From: Xanthostigma xanthostigma | Taxonomy: Eukaryota > Arthropoda > Insecta > Raphidioptera > Raphidiidae | Length of the DNA stretch: 64,000 nucleotides | Direction of reading: 5' to 3' | Assembly (NCBI GenBank): GCA_963575645.1 | Contig: OY754467.1 | Location: 25,292,501 to 25,356,500 of the forward strand | In this document: piece by piece, positions 55,270-64,000 of the stretch | How positions within the stretch are numbered: position 1 is the stretch's first letter | Layout: each line of letters begins with the position of its first letter | Program-made: the position numbers and the translations under genes | Notes under the pieces: model-generated | What the model was told of the DNA's origin: nothing | Database searches by the model: none | Seen by the model: the letters and a program-made list of their open reading frames with translations, nothing else

Positions 55270-57870
55270 ACCATTATTTTAACGTTACAAGCAGTTTTTA
55301 CATGCTTTACGACAATTAGGTGCAAATGAGTCTTTATAGGCAAAATTGCTTTATTTTACAAAGGTAACTTTACTTAAACTATAACATTCAGGTTTAGATC
55401 ATTCTCTTATAAGAAAATGCAAACTGCATATTAACTATTATTTTAACGCATACAAGCAGTTTTTACAAGCTTTATGACAATTAGGTGCAAATGACTCCTT
55501 ATAGGCAAAATTGCTTTATTTCAAGAGGGTAAGACTATTTACACTATAACATTCAGGTTTGTATCATTCTCTCATAAGAAAATGCAAACTGCATATTTAC
55601 TATCATTTTAACGCATACAAGCAGTTTTTACATGCTTTATGACAATTAGGTGCAAATGAGTCTTTATAGGCAAAATTGCTTTATTTCATGAGGGTAAGTC
55701 TATTTACACTATAACATTCAGGTTTGGATCATTCTCTCATAAGAAAATGCAAACTGCATATTAACCATTATTTTAACGCAGACAAGCAGTTTTTACATGC
55801 TTCACGACAATTGCGTGCAAATGAGTCCTTATAGGCAAAATTGCTTTATTTTACAAAGGTAAGTCTATTTTTACTATAACATTCAGGTTTGGATCATTCT
55901 CTCATAAGAAAATGCAAACTGCATATTATACATTATTTTAACGCATAAAGCAGTTTTTACATGCTTTATGACAATTAGAGGCAAATGAGTCCTTATAGGC
56001 AAAATTGCTTTATTTCATGAAGGTAAGTCTATTTACACTATAACATTCAGGTTTGGATCATTCTCTCATAAGAAAATGCAAACTGCATATTAACCATTAT
56101 TTTAACGCTGACAAGCAGTTTTTACATGCTTTATGACAATTAGGGGCAAATGAGTCTTTATAGGCAAAATTGATTTATTTCATGAGGGTAAGTCTATTTA
56201 CACTATACCATTCAGGTTTGGATCATTCTCTCATAAGAAAATGCAAACTTCATATTAACCATTATTTAAACGCAGACATGCAGTTTTTACATGCTTTACG
56301 ACAATTAGGTGCAAATGAGTCCTTATAGGCAAAATTGCTTTATTTCACAAACGTTAGTTTACTTACACTATAACATTCAGGTTTGGATCATTCTCTCATA
56401 AAAAAATGCAAACTGCATATTTACTATCATTTTCACGCAGACAAGCAGTTTTTACATGCTTCACGACAATTGCGTGCAAATGAGTCCTTATAGGCAAAAT
56501 TGCTTTATTTTACAAAGGTAAGTCTATTTACACTATAATATTCAGGTTTGGATCATTATCTCATAAGAAAATGCAAACTGCATATTAACCACTATTTTAA
56601 CGCATACAAGCAGTTTTTACATGCTTTATGACAATTAGGGGCAAATGAGTCCTTATAGGCAAAATTGCTTTATTTTATGAAGGTAAGTCTATTTACACTA
56701 TTACATTCAGGTTTGGATCATTCTCTCATAAGAAAATGCAAACTGCATATTAACCATTATTTTAACGTTACAAGCAGTTTTTACATGCTTTACGACAATT
56801 AGGTGCAAATGAGTCTTTATAGGCAAAATTGCTTTATTTTACAAAGGTAACTTTACTTAAACTATAACATTCAGGTTTAGATCATTCTCTTATAAGAAAA
56901 TGCAAACTGCATATTAACTATTATTTTAACGCATACAAGCAGTTTTTACAAGCTTTATGACAATTAGGTGCAAATGACTCCTTATAGGCAAAATTGCTTT
57001 ATTTCAAGAGGGTAAGACTATTTACACTATAACATTCAGGTTTGTATCATTCTCTCATAAGAAAATGCAAACTGCATATTTACTATCATTTTAACGCATA
57101 CAAGCAGTTTTTACAAGCTTTATGACAATTAGGTGCAAATGACTCCTTATAGGCAAAATTGCTTTATTTCAAGAGGGTAAGTCTATTTACACTATAACAT
57201 TCAGGTTTGGATCATTCTCTCATAAGAAAATGCAAACTGCATATTAACCATTATTTTAACGCAGACAAGCAGTTTTTACATGCTTCACGACAATTGCGTG
57301 CAAATGAGTCCTTATAGGCAAAATTGCTTTATTTTACAAAGGTAAGTCTATTTTTACTATAACATTCAGGTTTGGATCATTCTCTCATAAGAAAATGCAA
57401 ACTGCATATTATACATTATTTTAACGCATAAAGCAGTTTTTACATGCTTTATGACAATTAGAGGCAAATGAGTCCTTATAGGCAAAATTGCTTTATTTCA
57501 TGAAGGTAAGTCTATTTACACTATAACATTCAGGTTTGGATCATTCTCTCATAAGAAAATGCAAACTGCATATTAACCATTATTTTAACGCTGACAAGCA
57601 GTTTTTACATGCTTTATGACAATTAGGGGCAAATGAGTCTTTATAGGCAAAATTGATTTATTTCATGAGGGTAAGTCTATTTACACTATACCATTCAGGT
57701 TTGGATCATTCTCTCATAAGAAAATGCAAACTTCATATTAACCATTATTTAAACGCAGACATGCAGTTTTTACATGCTTTACGACAATTAGGTGCAAATG
57801 AGTCCTTATAGGCAAAATTGCTTTATTTCACAAACGTTAGTTTACTTACACTATAACATTCAGGTTTGGA
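55270..57870. repeat. Nine-monomer repeat (1,483-bp period), second pair
   Basis: This is the block-4 counterpart of 41,750-44,350, at an offset of 13,520. The markers acaaacg (56,347 and 57,830) and ggtaactttac are again 1,483 bp apart. It differs from its twin mainly in the patched monomer 57,057-57,221. The monomer after the second acaaacg here is a cataaaaaaatg type, as after the first, whereas in block 3 the second is followed by the start of block 4. Confidence 0.82.
57057..57221 (+). repeat. Monomer with a conversion-like patch
   Basis: Counterparts at 43,537 (block 3) and 55,574 (sister repeat) read acatgc, gagtct and catgagg in the middle. Here the stretch ~57,115-57,176 reads acaagc, gactcc and caagagg, the pattern of the preceding monomer. 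The head and the gtctatttac tail stay of the original type. A patch of roughly 60 bases within one monomer, with no length change, looks like short-tract gene conversion from a neighbour. Confidence 0.75.
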
Positions 57871-57880
57871 TCATTCTCTC

Positions 57881-60800
57881 ATAAAAAAATGCAAACTGCA
57901 TATTTACTATCATTTTCACGCAGACAAGCAGTTTTTACATGCTTCACGACAATTGCGTGCAAATGAGTCCTTATAGGCAAAATTGCTTTATTTTACAAAG
58001 GTAAGTCTATTTACACTATAATATTCAGGTTTGGATCATTATCTCATAAGAAAATGCAAACTGCATATTAACCACTATTTTAACGCATACAAGCAGTTTT
58101 TACATGCTTTATGACAATTAGGGGCAAATGAGTCCTTATAGGCAAAATTGCTTTATTTTACAAAGGTAAGTTTACTTAAACTATAACATTCAGGTTTAGA
58201 TCATTCTCTCATAAGAAAATGCAAACTGCATATTTACTATCATTTTAACGCATACAAGCAGTTTTTACATGCTTTATGACAATTAGGTGCAAATGAGTCT
58301 TTATAGGCAAAATTGCTTTATTTCATGAGGGTAAGTCGATTTACACTATAACATTCAGGTTTGGATCATTCTCTCATAAGAAAATGCAAACTGCATATTA
58401 ACCATTATTTTAACGCAGACAAGCAGTTTTTACATGCTTCACGACAATTGCGTGCAAAAGAGTCTTTATAGGCAAAATTGCTTTATTTTACAAAGGTAAG
58501 TCTATTTTCACTATAACATTAAGGTTTAGATCATTCTCTCATAAGAAAATGCAAACTGCATATTAACCATTATTTCAACGCATACAAGCAGTTTTTACAT
58601 GCTTTATGACAATAAGGGGCAAATGAGTCCTTATAGGCAAAATTGCTTTATTTCATGAAGGTTAGTCTATTTACACTATAACATTCAGGTTTGGATCTTT
58701 CTCTCATAAGAAAATGCAAACTGCATATTAACCATTATTTAAACGCAGACAAGCCGTTTTTACATGCTTTACGACAATTAGGTGCAAATGAGTCTTTATA
58801 GGCAAAATTGCTTTATTTCATGAGGGTAAGTCTATTTACACTATAACATTCAGGTTTGGATCATTCTCTCATAAGAAAATGCAAACTGCATATTAACCAT
58901 TATTTAAACGCAGACAAGCAGTTTTTACATGCTTTACGACAAATTGGTGCAAATGAGTCTTTATAGGCAAAATTGCTTTATTTCATGAGGGTAAGTCTAT
59001 TTACACTATAACATTCAGGTTTGGATCATTCTCTCATAAGAAAATACATACTGCATATTTACTATAATTTCACGCAGACAAGCAGTTTTTACATGCTTCA
59101 CGACAATTGCGTGCAAATGAGTCCTTATAGGCAAAATTGCTTTATTTTACAAAGGTAAGTCTATTTACACTATAACATTCAGGTTTGGATCATTCTCTCA
59201 TAAGAAAGAATAAACTGCATATTTACTATCATTTTAACGCATACAAGCAGTTTTTACATGCTTTATGACAATTAAGTGCAAATGAGTCTTTATAGGCAAA
59301 ATTGCTTTATTTCATGAAGGTAAGTCTATTTACACTATAACATTCAGGTTTGGATCATTCTCTCATAAGAAAATGCAAACTGCATATTAACAATTATTTT
59401 AACGCTGACAAGCAGTTGTTACATGCTTTACGACAATTAGGTGCAAATGAGTCCTTATAGGCAAAATTGCTTTATTTTACAACGGTAAGTCTATTTACAC
59501 TATAACATTAAGGTTTGGAACATTCTCTCATAAGAAAATGCAATCTGCATATTAACCATTATTTTAACGCATACAAGCAGTTTTTACATGCTTTATGACA
59601 ATTAGGGGCAAATGAGTCCTTATAGGCAAAATTGCTTTATTTCATGAAGGTAAGTCTATTTACACTATTACATTCAGGTTTGGATCATTCTCTCATAAGA
59701 AAATGCAAACTGCATATTAACCATTATCTTAACGCATACAAGCAGTTTTTACATGCTTTACGACAATTAGGTGCAAATGAGTCTTTATAGGCAAAATTGC
59801 TTTATTTCATGAGGGTAAGTCTATTTACACTATAACATTCAGGTTTGGATCATTCTCTCATAAGAAAATGCAAACTGCATATTAACCATTATTTAAACGC
59901 AGACAAGCAGTTTTTACATGCTTTACGACAAATAGATGCAAATGAGTCTTTATAGGCAAAATTGCTTTATTTCATGAGGGTAAGTCTATTTACACTTTAA
60001 CATTCAGGTTTGGATCATTCTCTCATAAGAAAATGCAAACTGCATATTTACTATCATTTTCACGCAGACAAGCAGTTTTTTTTGCTTCACGACAATTGCG
60101 TGCAAATGAGTCCTTATAGGCAAAATTGCTTTATTTTACAAAGGTAAGTCTATTTTCACTATAACATTCAGGTTTGGATCATTCTCTCATAAGAAAATGC
60201 AAACTGCATATTATACATTATTTTAACGCATACAAGCAGTTTTTACATGCTTTATGACAATTAGGGGCAAATGAGTCCTTATAGGCAAAATTGCTTTATT
60301 TTACAAAAGTAAGTCTATTTACACTATAACATTCAGGTTTGGATCATTCTCTCATAAGAAAATGCAAACTGCATATTAACCATTATTTTAACGCTGACAA
60401 GCAGTTTTTACATGCTTCATGACAATTAGGGGCAAATGAGTCCCTATAGGCAAAATTGCTTTATTTCATGAAGGTAAGTCTATTTACACTATAACATTTA
60501 GGTTTGGATAATTCTCTCATAAGAAAATGCAAACTGCATATTAACCATTATTTTAACGCAGACAAGCAGTTTTTACATGCTTTATGACAATTAGGGGCAA
60601 ATGAGTCCTTATAGGCAAAATTGCTTTATTTTACCAAAGTAAGTCTATTTACACTATAACATTCAGGTTTGGATCATTCTCTCATAAGAAAATGCAAACT
60701 GCATATTAACCATTATTTAAACGCAGACAAGCAGTTTTTACATGCATTACGACAATTAGGTGCAAATGAGTCTTTATAGGCAAAATTGCTTTATTTCATG

Positions 60801-62332
60801 AGGGTATGTCTATTTACACTATAATATTCAGGTTTGGATCATTCTCTCATAATAAAATGCAAACTGCATATTTACTAGCATTTTCACGCAGACAAGCAGT
60901 TTTTACATGCTTCACGACAATTTCGTGCAAATGAGTCCTTATAGGCAAAATTGCTTTATTTTACAAAGGTAAGTCTATTTACACTATAACATTCAGGTTT
61001 GGATCATTCTCTCATAAGAAAATGCAAACTGCATATTAACCATTATTTTAACGCATACAAGCAGTTTTTACATGCTTTATGACAATTAGGAGCAAATGAG
61101 TCTATATAGGCAAAATTGCTTTATTTTACAAAGGTAAGTTTTTTTAAACTATAACATTAAGGTTTAGATCATTCTCTCATAAGAAAATGCAAACTGCATA
61201 TTAACTATTATTTAACGCATACAAGCAGTTTTTACAAGCTTTATGACAATTAGGTGCAAATGAGTCCTTACAGGCAAAATTGCTTTATTTCATGATGGTA
61301 AGTCTATTTACACTATAACATTCAGGTTTGGATCATTCTCTCATAAGAAAATGCAAACTGCATATTAACCATTATTTTAACGCTGACAAGCAGTTTTTAC
61401 ATGCTTTATGACAATTAGGGGCAAATGAGTCCTTATAGGCAAAATTGCTTGATTTCATGAAGGTAAGTCTATTTAAACTATTACATTCAGGTTTGGATCA
61501 TTCTCTCATAAGAAAATGCAAACTGCATATTAACCATTATTTTAACGCATACAAGCAGTTTTTACATGCTTTACGACAGTTAGGTGCAAATGAGTCTTTA
61601 TAGGCAAAATTGCTTTATTTCATGAGGGTAAGTCTATTTACACTATAACATTCAGGTTTGGATCATTCTCTCATAAGAAAATGCAAACTGCATATTTACT
61701 ATCATTTTCACGCAGACAAGCAGTTTTTACATGCTTCACGACAATTGCGTGCAAATGAGTCCTTATAGGCAAAATTGCTTTATTTTACAAAGGTAAGTCT
61801 ATTTACACTATAACATTCAGGTTTGGATCATTCTCTCATAAGAAAATGCAAACTGCATATTAACCATTATTTTAACGCATACAAGCAGTTTTTACATGCT
61901 TTATGACAATTAGGGGCAAATGAGTCTATATAGGCAAAATTGCTTCATTTTACAAAGGTAAGTTTACTTAAACTATGACATTCAGGTTTAGATCATTCTC
62001 TTATAAGAAAATGCAAACTGCATATTAACAATTATTTTAACGCATACAAGCAGTTTTTACAAGCTTTATGACAATTAGGTGCAAATGACTCCTTATAGGC
62101 AAAATTGCTTTATTTCAAGAGGGTAAGACTATTTACACTATAACATTCAGGTTTGGATCATTCTCTCATAAGAAAATGCAAACTGCATATTTACTATCAT
62201 TTTAACGCATACAAGCAGTTTTTACATGCTTTATGACAATTAGGTGCAAATGAGTCTTTATAGGCAAAATTGCTTTATTTCATGAGGGTAAGTCTATTTA
62301 CACAATAACATTCAGGTTTGGATCATTCTCTC
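57881..62332. repeat. Mosaic block 5 (relative of block-1 and block-3 inner series)
   Basis: From 57,881 the sequence no longer follows block 3 or 4 at the 13,520 offset. It first matches the cataaaaaaatg series near 56,400, then the gtaagtcgat series (58,331; compare 29,643 and 47,946), then the ggatctttctc, gaaagaataaac and caacggtaag series (compare 4,114-5,220 and 30,009-31,120). Compared with those, two monomers are missing around 59,365-59,529, so the strongly divergent ttcacatgtt copy is absent. The later part (59,530-62,332) follows the order of block 1 between ~5,280 and ~11,380, without the inner amplifications. Confidence 0.7.
59365..59529 (+). repeat. Chimeric monomer at a two-monomer deletion
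   Basis: The front half (tattaacaatt, ctgac, ttacg-aggtgc) matches the monomer at 4,783, and the rear half (tacaacggtaag, acattaagg, ggaacatt) matches the end of the monomer at 5,113. The two monomer lengths between are missing. The copy also has gttgtt for gttttt near 59,417. The join is within a conserved stretch, as expected for homologous unequal exchange. Confidence 0.8.
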
Positions 62333-62497
62333 ATAAGAAAATGCAAACTGCATATTAACCATTATTTTAACGCAGACAAGCAGTTTTTACATGCTTCACG
62401 ACAATTGCGTGCAAATGAGTCTTTATAGGCAAAATTGCTTTATTTCATGAGGGTAAATCTATTTACACTATAATATTCAGGTCTGGATCATTCTCTC
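62333..62497 (+). repeat. Chimeric monomer joining two series
   Basis: The front half (aaccatt, cagac, gcttcacgacaattgcg) follows the series of block 1 near 11,390 and 13,190. From ~62,420 the rear half (gagtct, catgagggtaaatct, aatattcaggtctgg) follows the series at ~40,810-40,890 and ~54,330-54,410. It marks the start of the last mosaic stretch. Confidence 0.78.
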
Positions 62498-64000
62498 ATA
62501 ATAAAATGCAAACTGCATATTTACTATCATTTTCACGCAGACATGCAGTTTTTACATGCTTCACGACAATTTCGTGCGAATGAGTCCTTATAGGCAAAAT
62601 TGCTTTATTTTACAAAGGTAAGTCTATTTACACTATAACATTCAGGTTTGGATCATTCTCTCATAAGAAAATACAAACTGCATATTAACCATTATTTTAA
62701 CGCATACAAGCAGTTTTTACATGCTTTATGACAATTAGGGGCAAATGAGTCCTTATAGGCAAAATTGCTTTATTTCATGAAGGTAAGTCTATTTACACTA
62801 TAACATTCAGGTTTGGATCATTCTCTCATAAGAAAATGCAAACTGCATATTAACCATTATTTAAACGCAGACAAGCAGTTTTTACATGCTTTACGACAAT
62901 TAGGTGCAAATGAGTCTTTATAGGCAAAATTGCTTTATTTCATGAGGGTAAATCTATTTACACTATAATATTCAGGTTTGGATCATTCTCTCATAATAAA
63001 ATGCAAACTGCATATTTACTATCATTTTCACGCAGACAAGCAGTTTTTAGATGCTTCACGACAATTTCGTGCAAATGAGTCCTTATAGGCAAAATTGCTT
63101 TATTTTACAAAGGTAAGTTTTTTTAAACTATAACATTAAGGTTGAGATCATTCTCTCATAAGAAAATGCAAACTGCATATTAACTATTATTTAACGCATA
63201 CAAGCAGTTTTTACAAGCTTTATGACAATTAGGTGCAAATGAGTCCTTACAGGCAAAATTGCTTTATTTCATGATGGTAAGTCTATTTACACTATAACAT
63301 TCAGGTTTGGATCATTCTCTCATAAGAAAATGCAAACTGCATATTAACCATTATTTTAACGCTGACAAGCAGTTTTTACATGCTTTATGACAATTAGGGG
63401 CAAATGAGTCCTTATAGGCAAAATTGCTTTATTTTATGAAGGTAAGTCTATTTACACTATTACATTCAGGTTTGGATCATTCTCTCATAAGAAAATGCAA
63501 ACTGCATATTAACCATTATTTTAACGTTACAAGCAGTTTTTACATGCTTTACGACAATTAGGTGCAAATGAGTCTTTATAGGCAAAATTGCTTTATTTTA
63601 CAAAGGTAACTTTACTTAAACTATAACATTCAGGTTTAGATCATTCTCTTATAAGAAAATGCAAACTGCATATTAACTATTATTTTAACGCATACAAGCA
63701 GTTTTTACAAGCTTTATGACAATTAGGTGCAAATGACTCCTTATAGGCAAAATTGCTTTATTTCAAGAGGGTAAGACTATTTACACTATAACATTCAGGT
63801 TTGTATCATTCTCTCATAAGAAAATGCAAACTGCATATTTACTATCATTTTAACGCATACAAGCAGTTTTTACATGCTTTATGACAATTAGGTGCAAATG
63901 AGTCTTTATAGGCAAAATTGCTTTATTTCATGGGGGTAAGTCTATTTACACTATAACATTCAGGTTTGGATCATTCTCTCATAAGAAAATGCAAACTGCA
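62333..64000. repeat. Mosaic tail related to 54,360-57,200
   Basis: Bases ~62,440-63,330 match ~54,360-55,255 at an offset of 8,077 (ttcgtgcgaa at 54,494 and 62,571; cagtttttag at 54,964 and 63,041). A ctgac...tttatgaagg hybrid monomer then leads into the aacgttac series at an offset of 6,759 (56,764 and 63,523), so about eight monomers are skipped. The array continues past the right edge. Confidence 0.75.

Larger units (their letters stand above)
44361..57880. repeat. Higher-order block 4 (shorter twin of block 3)
   Basis: This is the twin of block 3, without the 330-bp gain and without the 4,454-bp tandem duplication. It starts with a tattaacaatt monomer at 44,361, matching ~26,057. It keeps the eight-monomer pair (gtaagtcgat at ~46,626 and 47,946) and the nine-monomer pair (acaaacg at 56,347 and 57,830). 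The join at its left edge puts a monomer ending in the acaaacgttagtttacttac type directly before the tattaacaatt type. One monomer (57,057-57,221) carries a patch that its block-3 counterpart lacks. Agreement ends at 57,881, where the expected tattaacaatt monomer is replaced by another type. Confidence 0.85.
1..64000. repeat. 165-bp satellite array filling the window
   Basis: A 165-bp monomer repeats head to tail without a break; successive starts at 1, 166, 331 and 496 are exactly 165 apart, and the same phase can be followed to the right edge. The first monomer has 53 G+C bases (about 32%). All copies point the same way; I found no inverted block, unique spacer, mobile element or gene. Most copies are exactly 165 bp, with scattered 1-3-bp length variants. 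The length is close to nucleosomal spacing, as in many centromeric satellites, so centromeric or pericentromeric heterochromatin is the likely setting, but that is inference. The family is not one I recognise. Both window edges cut through the array, so its true length is unknown. Confidence 0.98.

Noticed and set aside
60065-60090. Insertion of foreign sequence at cagttttttttgcttc
   Set aside because: It is only a local change of the tttttacatgc stretch (extra T run with loss of aca); the monomer is otherwise normal. A sequencing or mutation event is enough.
1-64000. Protein-coding gene running through the array, since 165 is divisible by three
   Set aside because: Each forward frame meets a stop in the reference monomer (bases 2, 24 and 67) and reverse frames are also stopped, so no frame stays open for more than roughly a monomer.
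1-64000. CRISPR array
   Set aside because: The copies abut with no unique spacers, the unit is 165 bp, and no cas-like genes are present.
1-64000. Tandem LTRs or a Helitron/transposon-derived array
   Set aside because: I see no internal coding region, terminal inverted repeats, target-site duplications or poly-A tails in any copy. A remote transposon origin of the monomer cannot be excluded but has no support here.
1-64000. 5S rDNA, snRNA or tRNA gene cluster
   Set aside because: I recognise no conserved A/B/C boxes or rRNA sequence, and the GC content and stops-and-hot-spot pattern fit a non-coding satellite.
1-64000. Telomeric or simple-sequence tracts
   Set aside because: There are no TTAGGG-like, TTTAGGG-like or dinucleotide runs; the longest homopolymers are seven to nine T or A in a few variant monomers.
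1-64000. Naming the species or satellite family
   Set aside because: Monomer length near 165 bp and AT-richness are shared by many unrelated plant and animal satellites, and I could not match the sequence to any I remember.

Overview
The whole 64-kb window is one uninterrupted tandem satellite array. A 165-bp, AT-rich monomer (53 G+C of 165 bases in the first copy, about 32% GC) repeats head to tail, always on the same strand, about 388 times (64,000/165). Base 1 falls at the start of a repeat as phased here, and the last 20 bases are the first 20 of another, so both edges lie inside the array. I found no gene, RNA gene, transposon, unique spacer or inverted block. Every reading frame is stopped in each monomer.

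A near-nucleosome-length, AT-rich repeat in a long one-direction array with higher-order periodicity is typical of centromeric or pericentromeric heterochromatin in eukaryotes. I cannot name the organism or match the monomer to a satellite family from memory. A centromeric role is inference only.

The information lies in how monomer variants are ordered. About a dozen variants differ at four hot spots: bases ~22-50, ~64-80, ~86-96 and ~111-140 of the monomer. Their order shows nested duplications of whole monomer blocks. (1) Bases 1 to ~22,340 contain a repeat at an offset of 13,523 bp (82 monomers less 7 bases): ~1-8,820 recurs at 13,524-22,340, and block 1 carries 24 extra monomers. (2) ~23,088-26,046 is a patchwork with a 2,640-bp (16-monomer) period. 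(3) ~26,047-44,360 and ~44,361-57,880 are near-identical and look like the most recent large duplication. The first of the pair also has a 330-bp (2-monomer) gain and a later 4,454-bp (27-monomer) tandem duplication. (4) ~57,881-64,000 is a mosaic of types seen earlier, with at least three within-monomer joins. Smaller tandem periods of 824, ~1,650/1,815, 1,320 and 1,483 bp are nested inside these blocks.

The pattern fits repeated unequal exchange or replication-based block amplification, acting mostly in whole-monomer steps, plus occasional short conversion-like patches. Comparisons were made by eye using rare marker variants. Offsets come from base positions of those markers, but block edges are only good to about one monomer and identity levels were not computed.
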